The notes under the pieces are model-generated. The model was not told where the DNA came from. It worked only from the letters and a program-made list of their open reading frames with translations, and searched no databases. The position numbers and the translations under genes are program-made. A stretch of 64,000 bases of DNA from Colletotrichum lupini (taxonomy: Eukaryota; Ascomycota; Sordariomycetes; Glomerellales; Glomerellaceae), in the NCBI RefSeq assembly GCF_023278565.1, contig NC_064678.1, forward strand, positions 620,001 through 684,000, read 5' to 3'. Below, one piece after another: positions 22,165-35,200 of the stretch (the first letter of the stretch is position 1; each line of letters starts with the position of its first letter).

Positions 22165-24729
22165 CTTGTCTAATTCCAACGCTTCGTATCTTCGTGTTTG
22201 TAGTGTAAACCTTGTCGTAACTCGTTCCCGCCGTCGTGAAATGTGTGTTCGAGCCGGCGATGACGTTGAGTCGTGTAGGATAGTTGTATATGTGTATAAT
22301 TTGGAAGGAAATGATCGACGCTTGGTCTATTCGATAGCTGGTTACCGGAAGTAAATGTTGTAGTTGTCAAGTAAAGTGATCGTCCGAATTCAGACGCAGC
22401 AACCAAAAGAAAAAGGGTGCGGAAGAAAGACCGGACGTCCACGACTCTTTTATCTATCTCTTCTCTTCCAGACGTCCGGTCCCAGACCACCGCCTCCTTT
22501 CCCCATATTCTTCAACTCTCCACATGAGCAATCCAGACATCCCTGACCATTGCGTGAGCTGACAGGCAGCTTACACTACACCCTTGTCCGTCAACATTGG
22601 CCACCCGGCAGCCCCACGGCCTTGCCTCGCATCACAACGTGGCGCGCCCGCTCGATGCCACCCCTGGTCTGGTATCACATTCACATCTTGCCCTACCCAA
22701 CTACCTCATATTCCACCTCGGCGCGACGATGGTATAAGAAAGAGTCCGGGGATGATGGCTGTACGTCTTGTACGCAATAAGCAGCGCACATCTAACTTCC
22801 ACAAGCGCGTTTCCACAGTTTCAGCCCGCGACAATCCACACGAACCACGGGCCAACATCCGGTACAGACGGCGGGGACTTGCTCTCGGGGTTTTCTCTTT
22901 CACCTCAAATCGTCTCTAATTATCTACGGGAATCTCTGCTCGGCGAGTTGAATTCTCCGCCAGTCCACTCGGTTTCCCCTCCCCATCCCACCGGGCTGGA
23001 TATTGATTGCAGCCTTGGACTGGGGCAGACTTTCGAGGCTCCTGTCCCCCAACTCTGCCCAATACCACGCGCGAGAATACCGCCTTCTATTTTCAGCTGA
23101 TGTCGTCTCGTCTCGTCTCATCTCCTCTGCCTTTGCAGCTCCAATCAACTCACCTTCGTAAGACATGGTCGAGCTGTTCAATTCCGCTCAACATCACCCG
23201 ACCATCCGGTCATCCCGACTCAAGATTCGACGGCTCTCAGCTGCTGCTCGACTCGCGACGTCTTATCCAAAATCACTCGCCATGCGGTTGTCGCACAACG
23301 GCACACAGCCACCGCCCTTCTCAACCTGATTCAGTTTTGCTCCCCTTTGTTCCCTCCACGACTCGCAAAGTGAAGAGTTGCCATTCTTGGCAGAATCCAT
23401 TCCATACTCTCTACACTTGGTCACTGCCCCATCCAAAAACAGCAACATGGAAAATCGGTACCAAAAGAATTCCTTCCATCCCTCAGACCCTCATCCGTCC
23501 GACCACTTCATCTGAAGCGATGCCGTAATCCGGTTCTCCCGAGCCTTTGCGCCATCCACCAGAGTGCTCAGCAACTTCTTATTCCTCCCATCTCTTCTTT
23601 TATCCGCCAATTTTCCACTAGCCCTTTTTCTCACCGACCCCTCATCTTAACCGAATTAAACGAAGACATCGGGCTGTTTCGATAAACTCTGCCCTCTGCC
23701 TCAATGACGAACGGTGTGTCACAAATCAAAATTTAAACCTCGACTCTCTTTGTTTGACAATCGAGGGATCGAGATCTGTTGCTCTCAGCGTCCATGGAAC
23801 TATAGCTCGGTCCGAACTCACGTACCCAAGCGCGCGTATTCCTCCCAAGATGCCAAGAAAGCAAAAGAGCCAGAAAACCAAGAAACCTCACCAAACCGAG
23901 TCGTGTTGTGACAAGACAAACCATACAAGTAGTGTGTGTTTCTCAGCTCTTGCTGCGCCTACCTTCACTTTCTGGACAAGAAAGATCTCCTAGCTCAGAC
24001 GTTGTGTAGACACCCCTGCCTTGATCCCTCAACCCATCCCATCCTTCCAGAATATTCGCGAATCCGACTTGACGTGCCCAGCCAAGCCCAAGAACTTCCA
24101 AGAACCCCCTTCAGCCAGCAATGTCCCCGGTCTCGATCCTCTACAATCATGCAACCTCACGAACGCCCAGCTCAAGCCCAAAGTCCCCTTCAACCCTCAC
24201 CTAGTGTAAAACCGGGCTCGGCACCAACAGGCCGGTCATACCCAAGAGAAAAAAGTCCCCGCGCAACGGCAGCCACACCACCCAATACCCCAGATCCCTG
24301 TCCCCGCCTCTGGATACATTAGCGCACGTCAGCCGTCGATCATCAGCCTGGCTCCCCTCGGCAGATCCAGTAGCATGAACGGCGGCTCCATTTTGGGTTC
24401 CTTGGTGCCGTTGCAGGTCTTTCATCTAGACAACCTCGTCCCCTCCTGCATGACAACTGCCTCACCATCTTCACACACCGAGCCCACCACGGCAGACCGA
24501 ATCACATGGTCAGAATCATGAGGATATGGTAGCATTGTGGAAAAGTCTATTCTTCATTCCTCGTGAGTGAACCGCCGCCAGAATGTGCCCACCAAGCGCC
24601 AAGCAATGCGACGACTACACGCAGGTCCCAGAGGCGCAAAGAATACTACGTACAAGAAGGACAATTTTGTCTGGTATATATAGAGAAGCTTCGCCCCCGG
24701 TCCCTGGCCCAACGTTGCATTCCGAGGAC
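22165..24729. other. Long intergenic region, C/T-rich, no confident gene
   Basis: About 2.6 kb, strongly pyrimidine-rich on the plus strand, which creates several open but low-complexity Ser/Pro/Thr/His-rich frames (for example 23007-23528 and 23936-24322). A plus-strand gene or long leader could lie at 23.8-24.5 kb, where two frames look weakly protein-like. No complete start-splice-stop model works, so none is called. Confidence 0.4.
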
Positions 24730-27700
24730 TCACGCATAGCGGACCTCGTTGAAGAGCGCCGCGCGCACCTGGATCAGGGCTGCGAGCTCAAACAGGAATG
24801 ACTGTAGCACAATGACATTGGTGATGACATGCGACACGGTAGCTTTCCTCTCTTCCTTTTCCGTGTCCCTCTTTGGCGTACTTGCTCCGGCAGTACCACC
24901 GCTAGGTGTTCCCGGCACGGCATCCTGTTCTGGCTCATCGCCGTCCCGGTCTACCTCTTGCTGCTCATCTCCGCCCTCGTCATCATCATCTTTAGGGGGC
25001 GGCATGTGTAACGTGGGCTTCTTCTTCCCAAGATCTAGTGGGATAGGCTCAACCTTGCCGGGGATGCCAACCTTTCGGGCGAGAATGCTCTGATCTATAG
25101 CTGCAAACGCCGCGGCCTGGCTGGCTACCGGATCTCGAGGTGTGTGCGACGACCCAGCTTCATCCGCTGCGCCCCGGCCAGAGTTATCGTGACTGCCAGG
25201 CGTGTCTTTGGGCGGGGGAACAGGCCGAGACGTTGGCGTAGAGAATCCATACCCACCAGACATAACACCTGGTGCCGGGCTACCCGTTCCGGAACTTCGG
25301 CTGTTCTTCCTGCCTCGTGGGCTTCCAGTACGGCTGGGCGTGCTCAGCTCCGACACCAGGCGCTGAGCAAACCGTTCGAGGCCCGAGGGCCGCGCTGGCG
25401 ATCCACTGCGGGTCGCGTCGTCCAGACTTGAACGTTCCGGGGTATGCGTTGAACTATGCCTCTGCGGTGTTGGCTTGCGGGGTGGCAACGGCGGACCAGG
25501 CGGGCGGGGCTGGTCTGCAGTCTGGAACGCCTCTCTCCTACCTTGCAGAAGATCCTCGAAGCGGGGCACAGTCTCGCGATACTTGGTGACCTGGTTGCAC
25601 AACTGCTGTAGGACGACGAGTATGCGAGGTAGGGATGACTGTACCCATACTGGACGACGACGGCAGGCATCCAACGACTCAAGCGTCTGCTGTTCCTCCG
25701 ACGTCGTAGAATCAGGGTCTGTCGGGGGCCTAAAGGAAGTGGTCGAGGCGTCGGGTGAGGTAGGGCTGGGTGGCTGCTCGTCATAGGTGTACTTTTGAGG
25801 GCTCCGCAGCATCCATCCTTCGGGTGCCATGTAGCCACAAATGGCCAGGTCTAAGATGGCCTCGGTGAGGGAGAGATTTGTGTCGACGGGGTTCATGAAA
25901 AAGGTCTCGAGCAGATCCAAAACCGAGTTGAGCAGCGGGTCGTCCGGGCGAAGCGTGTGCTCGTGCACGTCGCGTGGCGCCCCAGGCAGTGTATCAGGAA
26001 CAGCGGGCAAGTCATGATTGTTGGTGGATATCTTGGGTGCGACCAGCTTCAGGGAGCAGGGATGACTCTCGAGCCGGGACATGGTGTCCTTCAGGACGTT
26101 ATCGTAGATTTCGTCAAAGTTGTCCTGCCCTCCAATGGACCCAGCCAAACTCATCAAATAATCCACCTCCTGCTCGTGGGCACCGACAGTCCGGTGCATT
26201 TTGACTCCCAAGACCGCTTCAGTCCGAAGCAGCGTGCTGATAGCATAACGATGATGCCTCCGGAGGATAGCTGAGATCAGCTGGAGAGTCACGCGGATGG
26301 TCTGCTGGTTATGTGAGCGTAGACACGCCTGAGCAAGATCGACCAGATTGAAGAGTAAAGGAGTAGCCGTGATGTCGGATTTGGTCTGGGCAAGCATAGT
26401 AGCGAGATCCATGGATTTACGCTTGCGAGCCGCACTGATGGAGGCTCGGGAACCTGACATGTCTTCGGTGACATGATCAGGCAAGCCGAGCAGATAATGA
26501 AGGATAAGGTTGATCATGTCAGGGTGGTCTAGGGATTCGAGGATCCGGCGGAGGTACGTCAAGACAGCTACGGACGAGCCTCCGTCGATATCGGACGACT
26601 CTAGTAAAGAAGGGTATCTAGGGAATATGTCAATATTTACCATGGCCAACCTGCAGGTGGGCTATCTTACAAGAGTTGTTGGAGGAAAATGACCTGGAAA
26701 TGCTCCAGAAGCGTCTGCTTCACCTCGACGGATTTGCAGTGGTCCAAGACATCCTGCCAGAAGAGAAGATGAGAGAGAAAGGTCTCAAGGTGTAGTTGGA
26801 AATCACCAGAGCATGAGCTGATGATCTCAAAGGTGGAGGCTGGGTGTTGATAGTCGGACAGAGCGAGGATGGGAGGCAGATCGTTGGTGGGATAGTCAAT
26901 AACCAGCTTGCGACTCAGCTGACTGTAGAGCGCACCCAGGCCGGTGGCCATGAGAGTGGAGAGGTCGCTCTCGACAATCCATTGCTCGAGAGATTCGTCG
27001 CTTGATGCGGACTCAATGATGTACAGCAGACCTGTTCTGGCAAAGTCCCCAACCTTACCCTCGTGGTGAATGTAGTCCATCAGGATGTAGAATAACGGGA
27101 AATCCTGTCTCTGCGTTCGGCCAGCAAATGCATCATGCCCGTCCTGGGGCTTGTCCTTGGGGTTCCCATCGTGATGGCTCTTGAACCAAGCGTGTAGTAT
27201 CTCTCGGTTGAGGCGGATCTTGGTGGTGATGTTAAAAGCCAACTCAACGACCTTGGCCTCGGTATCAGAGCCCAACCGCACACTGTTGACGCCGGTGATG
27301 CGCACCAGGAGGTTCGTCAAGCTGGCGGAGAAGGTTGTGTTTTCGACAAATGCCTCCTCTTCGGTTTCGAGCAGAGTTGCGAAGAAGAGCACAGCTTCCT
27401 TGATGATCCACTCATTGTAGGAAGTGGTGGCTATCTTGCCAATGGGTACGTAGACTTGTTTCTTGGCGGCATACTGGATGCACGGGTGAGGTAGCGGTCG
27501 TCGGGACTCGTCGTTGAGGATGTTTGTAAGTTCTTGGAGGCGGAGTTCGAGGTTCTCGGCGGCATCGACGTCGTTGGCGAGATTGGAAGACGACCTCCAG
27601 ATTTGCTATCACGTGTTAAGATCAGGGCCTCGCCGGCAGCGCGGGGGAAGCTTCTCACGAGGATGCGGTTGTACTCTTTGTCGAAGCGATGCAGACGTTT

Positions 27701-27867
27701 CGTAGGGTTCTTTGCTTCTTCCTTGCGATGGGCCGCGGGGGACAGCGAGGTGCCTGCTAGGAGGCGCGACCACTAGATTTTGGTCAGGATTGAAGTTTCT
27801 TGTTGCCCAAGCCCAAGATCAAAAGGGAGGGAGGGGTGTTTCGTCTAGGGTATCTCACAAAGTCCAT
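24730..27867 (-). CDS. FHIP/RAI16-like protein (FTS-Hook-FHIP dynein adaptor subunit)
   Basis: Four exons encode 981 aa: 27867-27859, 27772-27659, 27605-26671 and 26617-24730. The introns are 86, 53 and 53 nt. The first exon is only 9 nt (MDF) and is followed by WSRLLAGTSLSP. All joins keep frame. The helical N-terminal half contains stretches typical of the RAI16-like (FAM160/FHIP) family, such as EWIIKEAVLFFATLLETEEE, ESSDIDGGSSVAVLTYLRRI and DHPDMINLILHYLLGLP. The C-terminal half is low-complexity (Pro/Ser, then acidic) and closes with a short conserved helix (ALIQVRAALFNEVRYA). In Aspergillus, FhipA with HookA and the E2-like FTS links early endosomes to dynein. The same cytosolic, endosome-associated role is expected here. 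Confidence 0.88.
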
Positions 27868-29946
27868 AGTGTTGTCCCCGAAGGCATCTCCAGCAGGGCA
27901 GGAGGAGTTGGAATTATTCGCGCATCAAGCTCGGTGAGAGGATGTCGGCTGGTTGGCGAAAGAGGAGCAGCAAAGAGGAGGCGATTGGCGGCGGTGGCCA
28001 AGGTGAGACCATGTGGTTTAGGGGGACTGGCGAGAAATGGAGACGGAGCTTCGGTGCATAAACTGTCAAGTGTCAGGCGTCGCGAAATGTCATTCCGAGA
28101 CTTGACCGCGTCCGCTGCTTGCCCGTTAGTGGGAGATCGGTACGTACCCTCTGATGCAGCCCGCCGTACCTGCCCACGTTGTGTTGCACAGCCCGGCCGA
28201 CGCACGAACTCCAGGGACTTGGACAAGATAGGTAAAGCAACGTACCTCATGTGGCGGTGCACTTCACCTTCTTATCTAATCGGGTTTGTGGCTGATCAAG
28301 GTGGGTGGATAAGGTACCTAGTAATAGTGGCTGAAGGCGGACACAGGCGTTGAAGCTACATCCTCATTTTCACTTGGTTCTCTGCATTGGAGACTCAATC
28401 AACCTTGCAATGCAGGCTAGAGCATCATAATCGCATTTCGTAGGCTCACGCAGCTATTGCCCACCTTTGGTCCTACTGCATCCATCACTTTGCGCTCTAA
28501 TCCTAATCTGCAAGGTCCCTAGATGATTCTGCGGTCTCTCGTAGTACGTCCAAAGATTCTTTGATTAGGAGCTTCATGGTCTTGAACACGCCCAACGTAA
28601 TGAACGTACTCTTCGGCCGCCCGGGAATTCAAGGTAATGTTATTTCAACCACTCTATTCGTCCTCACACTATCCAGCATGCTGTCTTGCCCCTGCCATGT
28701 GGCGTAATAGCCAGGGAGCGTTCATGTGTCGTCGCCCAAGCTGTCTGCCAATCAATTACTCTAGATTTTCGGGCTAACAGGTATCTGTTCTGTTGGTTGT
28801 AATGCCAAGTGCAGAACGGAAGGAACAGCGGAGGCGGCGGCATTATGACTACCTGGTCTACCGCCTCTACAAACAGCAAGGGATCTTCTTTCAGAGAACC
28901 GGGAGTGAGTTCCACTGCACAAAGCAACGCAAATGATAACTGATAACTACCTAGCTCTTGCCCTGATTAACATTCTTAGATATCCGTAGGAAACGATATA
29001 GGTATCTGGCGGCGGTTAATTTAGCGATACTATAATCGCCCCCGTATGCGTCGCGGCCTTGTAATATGGTGATTCTGCTCTCTGTTTACTTTATTGACTA
29101 GACATGCTCTATAGGTTTAATTGATTATTGATACCTAGGTGTAGTCTAATCTTTCCGTAATCCATCTAAAACTGAACAGCGTCTTGACGTCTTTTCTTTA
29201 TTGCCCCCGCCGCCTCGTAAGCATCTTTGCCAAAGAGTAAGCTTCGATGTTCTACGGCAGTCATCAGCGCCATTGGATCTAACCGCATTTCACAACACCA
29301 GCTCTTAAGAAATGGTGCAAATCTGGATGAGGCGGTAAAGAAATCACCTGGGTGTTCTTTCGGTGTGATTTACAATAGAAAATCATGCTGGCAGATACCT
29401 AGTCATCTGTTGTCCACAACCTCATGTGGCCGCAATTTCACGGGCGCTAGGCTTACACGGTCACATTGAAAACTTGCCTATACAGGGCTGTAGGCCAGGA
29501 TTAGAAGCGAACAAGATTCAAATAAAGAAATTGATTCAAATGACAAGACTTGACATAGTTAGGGTGGGGCAGGGAATAGATGCAGCAAGAAAGGACAGAG
29601 CGGCCTTGACTGCCAGTGAGAGAAAGCTTGCAATATTGTTGTTCATCATCTTCCGACTAAGGTACCTAAGACTTTGGGCAACCATGTTAAATGACACCAA
29701 GGGGTTTACTTCGGATTCCAGCTATAAATGCGTTGGTAAAATCCCACTTGAGGGCTGGAAACATTTCCGGATTCTCATGCTCAAGGTCCTCCATTACCAC
29801 CCACATACTTAACGTAGAGTTGATTCTTTCTACCTTCGGGATTCAATCTATAGCAAAGGCCCAGACGTTTCTGGTCCAGGAATGAATCATCGAGTCTCCG
29901 TTCTGATACTTTCTACGACCTTAAATCGACTCGGTATTACTTCACG
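27868..29946. other. Intergenic region
   Basis: About 2.1 kb between the divergent FHIP-like gene and the 568-aa gene. It contains both promoters. The 213-codon plus-strand ORF at 27712-28353 overlaps the FHIP 5' exons antisense and lacks coding character. No repeat or RNA gene was recognised. Confidence 0.5.
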
Positions 29947-31653
29947 ATGTCCTCTGCTCCAGGCAACAATGTAGTTCCGCTTGAACTTCGAGGCCAAGAA
30001 AAAGTGACAATCCATGCCCAAGAAGGAGAAACAAATAAGAGGGACGAAGAACAAAAGATAAGGAGCCTTGTCTGTTATTATTCACCCGTACTTGTCCATC
30101 GCTACAAGCATCTAGACACGTTTCGGCTCAGCGACGTCCCCAACGTGTCCCAAGATTTTGAGAATACACTGTATAGGGAGTGGAGATTTCTTCTCCATAA
30201 TGTTGCCAGGGGTAACATCACTCCTAGCCAGGAAAGGCAGGCCAATGCTCCCCGGAAGTATTCGTTGATTTTGAACAACACCTTCCATACGCTCTTGGTT
30301 GATAGCGGAGATGTCGGTGGCCTGATCAAAATTTTGTTAGCGATTCGGGAATGGAGATGTAATAAGTTTCCCAAGCGGCTTTTCGTCACATACGGAGACA
30401 TCGATCCAGAATCATATGCCAAGAACAATATCGAGATGCACAAAGTTGCCGTCGTCAACGAGATCTTGGTTGAACAATATTTTGAAACTGGAAACCTCGG
30501 AACCGGGTACTTCGTACCTGTCAACAGGAAACTCAAATACAAGAGCAACGAGGAGGCGAAACGACAATTTTGCATGCTCATAACTCTGCTCCAAGATTTG
30601 CCAAATGTTTTCGAGGTGGCGCTTGACAAACGCGTTGCAGCTTTCTTTGATGCCGACGAGACCACCAAGAATATCTTTGACGAAGTTCTAAAGAAGAAGC
30701 AAAAGCGAGCTCTCGAGCAAGAGCAATTTTGTGAGCAACAGCAAGATTCTGAGCAAGAGCAATATACAGAGCAAGAGCAATCTCGTTGGGGCGGTCCCCC
30801 TGTCAAGGGAAAGCTATCCTCTCTTTCTCTTAGAGGCATGGACGAGAGCAGTACAATCAAATGGAATAGTATCTGCCGGTTATCTACTATCATGCCCTCC
30901 AAGCACTTTTTCCTCGAGGGAAAGATAGATGGCATGGACGATGCCAAAGCAGGCCTCACGGAGCCATCGGATATCACCTTCAACAAAGTACGATTGGGCA
31001 ATACCCCAATCAGCAAAATCATTGATTTGGGCAAGGCCAAGATCTCAGCTTTCAGATATTTTGGCGAGGATGTCGATCCTGGGAACAAACATTGGGCAGA
31101 TCCAGTGAATGAAGTCATTGACCATTTGCAAGACTTCCAGCACGAATATTTGGAAACGCTCTGTATTGGTTTATGCGAACCACCCATGAGTTATGACACC
31201 AGACCACCGCCTTTAAGACTGTTGGGGAAGTTCACCAGCTTGACACATCTATGGATTCAGTCTGGCAGCATGGCTAGATGGACCGCAGCGAATATCAGAG
31301 CATTTGCGAGAGTACTTCCGCCAAAATTGGAGCATCTTCGAATTACGGGAAACAGCGCCGACGTCAAAGAATGGGTAATCTTCGTACAGTCGAATGCCCA
31401 CTCGATTTTCAGTGACCCAAAGAAATCAAAATTAGGAGTTTCTAAGGAGAACACGGGACTCGTGGAACAGATCAAAGATCAATTTGTCCCAACGCTCTAC
31501 ATTATCAAAGATCACGTGAAGCCGAACTTTGATTACCCACCCGTGGCACAAACCAGCGGTGGTAACAGCTTACCACTAGACGAGATGGGGTCGGACATCC
31601 TCCTTTGGAGAATCAACGTTGACAAGGCTGCTCAGCTACATACAAATTTTTGA
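29947..31653 (+). CDS. Hypothetical protein, 568 aa, Gln/Glu-repeat linker
   Basis: A single uninterrupted exon from an ATG. The family is not recognised. The N-terminal half contains a predicted alpha/beta segment (SLILNNTFHTLLVDSGDVGG...). A short Glu/Gln-rich imperfect repeat (EQEQF, EQQQDSEQEQY, EQEQ) lies at about residues 255-278. The C-terminal half has leucine-rich, F-box/LRR-like phrasing (FTSLTHLWIQSG, LPPKLEHLRITGNSADVKEW) like many fungal proteins with degenerate LRRs. No signal peptide or membrane segment is visible. Codon use is normal and there is no RIP damage, although the large copia element begins 398 bp downstream. A large antisense ORF (30102-31187) is a shadow. Probably a real gene of unknown role. 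Confidence 0.75.
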   Translation: MSSAPGNNVVPLELRGQEKVTIHAQEGETNKRDEEQKIRSLVCYYSPVLVHRYKHLDTFRLSDVPNVSQDFENTLYREWRFLLHNVARGNITPSQERQANAPRKYSLILNNTFHTLLVDSGDVGGLIKILLAIREWRCNKFPKRLFVTYGDIDPESYAKNNIEMHKVAVVNEILVEQYFETGNLGTGYFVPVNRKLKYKSNEEAKRQFCMLITLLQDLPNVFEVALDKRVAAFFDADETTKNIFDEVLKKKQKRALEQEQFCEQQQDSEQEQYTEQEQSRWGGPPVKGKLSSLSLRGMDESSTIKWNSICRLSTIMPSKHFFLEGKIDGMDDAKAGLTEPSDITFNKVRLGNTPISKIIDLGKAKISAFRYFGEDVDPGNKHWADPVNEVIDHLQDFQHEYLETLCIGLCEPPMSYDTRPPPLRLLGKFTSLTHLWIQSGSMARWTAANIRAFARVLPPKLEHLRITGNSADVKEWVIFVQSNAHSIFSDPKKSKLGVSKENTGLVEQIKDQFVPTLYIIKDHVKPNFDYPPVAQTSGGNSLPLDEMGSDILLWRINVDKAAQLHTNF

Positions 31654-32051
31654 GTAAGCGATAAACGTTTACATCTGTTGCTTCCTATCGTTTGCAAAGC
31701 GTAACCCTATACTCTCCTTTATTCCCTTTTCCTATCCTTCAGTCTCAGTCTCTCATTCTTTTCCACTGCGTCAATTTCATACAACACCTCATTCTTAGCA
31801 GATAGAAAGTCATCATCATTTCTGAGGAGAAATCGGTGTAGGGTCTGGATTAAGACCCAATCGAATTAGCCCCAATGCTAAGGTGGTCTGAGGGAAACTT
31901 TGTTCCACAGCGTGCAACTTTGACCAATTTCACCTCCAGTAGTTTTCAAATTGAACAATAATATTCAAGTAAATTACCTTCTCGCATTGACTTGACAAGA
32001 ACCCTTGCACCTGTTATTATGCTTTATATAACGCTAAACTTTATTAACCCC
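31654..32051. other. Intergenic flank ending in a target-site duplication
   Basis: 3' flank of the 568-aa gene with normal composition. Its last five bases (32047-32051, ACCCC) are repeated at 48692-48696 right after the downstream LTR, so they form the target-site duplication of the copia-type element. Confidence 0.85.
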
Positions 32052-32257
32052 TATTGAATTAGAAGTCTAATTCGACCGCGGTATATAGCCGACTACGCAG
32101 GGGCTAATTAGGGGCCCTATTTATAATTATCGTAGCTAGCTTAACCTATAGTTAGAACCTCCTTTTTATATTTACTACGTAAATATTTATATAGTTTAAT
32201 TAATTTTTTTATTAAAATACGGTTCGAATTAACTACTTTATAATAAGGATACTAATA
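32052..32257 (+). repeat. 5' LTR of the copia-type element (206 bp)
   Basis: Starts TATTGAATTAG (RIP-changed TG) and ends GGATACTAATA (RIP-changed CA). It aligns without length change to 48486-48691, and differences are mostly C/T and G/A transitions. Preceded by ACCCC. Confidence 0.9.
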
Positions 32258-35200
32258 CTAATTAATAATTAAATTCTATTATTATAAATTAGTAAAGTAT
32301 CTTACTACGTAAAAAAAATAACTTCTTAATATTATATAAAATAAGAGATTTATATTAATTAATTTTATAAAAATAAATAAAAAAAGAAGCGATTTTTAAA
32401 TACTATACGGAATTAAGTAATCGTAGCCCTTTATTATTTATAAAAGGTTAACGTTTATTATATTAAACTACGTTAATTAATAGAACTATTTAAATAACTA
32501 GCCTTTTATTATTACTTTAAATAGCTTTTTTTTATTAAATAACTTTTTTATAACCGGCCCGTAATTAAAAATTAATTAGTTAAATTAATAAAAAGAAATA
32601 CTTATATAGCAACTACTTACTTAATTAATTAGTATAACGAACGAGCTTAATAATACGGTATAAAAAAGTACTATATAATTAAAAAAAAGAATTTCTAAAC
32701 GTAAATATTTTTAATAAGTATAATAAGAACTTATATAGGAGTTATAAAACTAAGAAATTTATAATATATAAAAAAGCTTAATATTATAAAGATTTTATAA
32801 ATACGACCTTAAGCTTATAATCTAAATAATCTCTTTATAACCCCCTTAATTACTTTTTAAGTATTATTTAAGAATATAATATAAGGGACGGTTTAATAAA
32901 AGAGGAGGGAATTTAGAAGTCCTAATAATATTAAGTTAAGAATATTATAAATCTTAGAAATTAATTTAAAAAAAAAGTAGTTATTTTAAAATAGTTTTAT
33001 AACCTCTTATTATAGTTATTATTAGCTTAAAAAAAAGCTAAAAAAAACGAGGATTTAAAAAAAAAAGGAAAGAATCTTTTAGAATATTATTAAAGGGTTT
33101 TTTTTTATATTAGCTCCCGGCGCGAAATTATTGATTTTAAAAAATTAACTAAGTAATAAAAAGGATCGCTAATAAGTAATAATTACCTAACTATAATTAA
33201 GTTATAAAGAAAACTATTTAAAAAATATAAAATAAGGTACTAAGAGGCCGTAAAAAAAGAGATTTTTAAAATATTTAACCCTATTATATACGAGTAATAA
33301 GTAGGTATTTTTAATAAGTCCTTAAAATTTACGATTTTATAAAAAAGAGGGCTTAATTTCGTTAATTATACTTAATAACTTATATGGTTTTTAATAGTAT
33401 ATATAACTCTTTTATAAGCTACTTAGCATCTATTTTTAATTATTTTTATAGAATACTACCCTAGAAGAGGTAGGTTAAAAAAGGAAGCTATTTAGGAATT
33501 ATAAAAAGTACGAGGCTTAAGAAGTTAAAAATATATAAAATAGTAAAAATTAATAACTAATAAAGATCCTAAGACTAATTATTATATTTTTTTATAGTAA
33601 TATAAACGTTTATTATTATTATTAAAAAAAGGAACTATTAAAACTTATTTTTTTATATTAAATAAAAAAGAGGATCTTAGTAAGTATAATAGCTAGCGAT
33701 TTAGAAAAGTAATAGTAATTATTAAAAATAGTAAAAATAAGAGTAGTAATAAAATAATAAGAAGAAGTGGGAATTTCTTAGACCCTAACGAATTTATTAA
33801 GTAATAAAAGTACGGATTTATTATAATTAGTACGCAAATTAAATATATTCTTATTAAAATTAAATACGTTAATAACTATTAATACGGGTATAAGTTAGAG
33901 TACGACTTTTAATAAGTTAAAATAAAAAAAAAGAGGACGAAACCCGATTTTAAATAAAATCCTAATCCCTTATAAATAAGTAAATATTAACTCGGATTAT
34001 TAAGGTATATAAATATATAGAATTATAAATTAGTTAAATAGTAAGTAAATTAACGTAATATTAATCTATTTAACTAAGGTTTATAAAAAAAGGGGCTATA
34101 GGGGTAACCCTTATTTTATAAAATCGTAAATAACCTTAGTTACTAACTAAATAAATAGTTTATAAGCATAAGCTTAGGAATTACAAAAGTAGTTAATAAA
34201 TTCCTCTATAAGCGAGGGGTATTACTAACGTAATTATAATTATAAAAACTATATAAAATACTAATAATAACGATTATAAAAGAGGAATTCGTATTATAAA
34301 ACTAAGTATAAGTTAATAAAGTATATAATCGCTTTAACGAATTTAAAAAAAGGTAAATAATATAAATTTCTTTTTTATAATTACTAACGGTAATTTATTA
34401 TTAAAAAAGGATATATAGAAATAAAATATAGTACTAAAAGTATAATAATCGACGATTTTACTTATTTTAATCTATAGCTTATCGCTACTATTAATATAAA
34501 ATTCGGCGCTAATTAGTTAATAAAAAAAAAGTAAATAACCCGAAGTTATTAATAGTACGTAGCGACGTAAAGATCGTATATAAATATTAAAAATATAGTA
34601 ATAAATACGAAGTAATTTATAAACTTTAAAAAAATCTTTTTAAAAAAGAAACTATATTTTAAAAAGAAGTATAAGGTTTTATAAAAAACCTTAACAATAT
34701 TTTATAATTATTATAAAAAGGTTAGGATTAAGGAATATTAGTATTATTTAATAATTAATATCGTACTTATAAACAAAGCTTTTAATTATTATTACGAAGC
34801 GGTACGTAACTTTAATTAAAATAACTTTTTTAGTATTATTAACGTAATCCGAAGCCGCTTCGAGACTTATAATAAAAACCTAGAGCTTTTATTTAAGTTA
34901 TAAGCGATTTCTTTTATATTTATAACTAGGATAATAAAAAGTAAATTACGAATAAAGATCTTTAAAAAGCTTATTAATCGAATTAATAAGTTAATAAAAA
35001 CCTAGCTAAATAAGGGAACTAATAAATAAAAAGTTAGATATTTTTATATTATAATTTAGTATATATTAGAAATAAAATAACCCTATACTAAGTACTTAAG
35101 GATTACGAGACGCTTTATTTAAAACTAAAATCTAGTTTTAATATTAAAATAAAAATCCTATACTAAACCTATTTTTAAATATATAACGGCCCTTATTAAT

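Noticed and set aside
23007..23528. 173-codon plus-strand ORF
   Set aside because: Low-complexity Ser/Pro/His/Thr translation of a C/T-rich stretch, with no conserved motif. More likely promoter or leader DNA.
27712..28353. 213-codon plus-strand ORF
   Set aside because: Overlaps the first exons of the FHIP-like gene antisense and shows no family character.
29426..29812. 128-codon plus-strand ORF upstream of the 568-aa gene
   Set aside because: It begins at a non-ATG codon, shows no recognisable domain, and lies in what looks like a promoter region.
30102..31187. 361-codon minus-strand ORF
   Set aside because: It lies entirely antisense to the 568-aa plus-strand gene and has a Ser/Cys-rich shadow composition. 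The plus-strand reading is the better protein.
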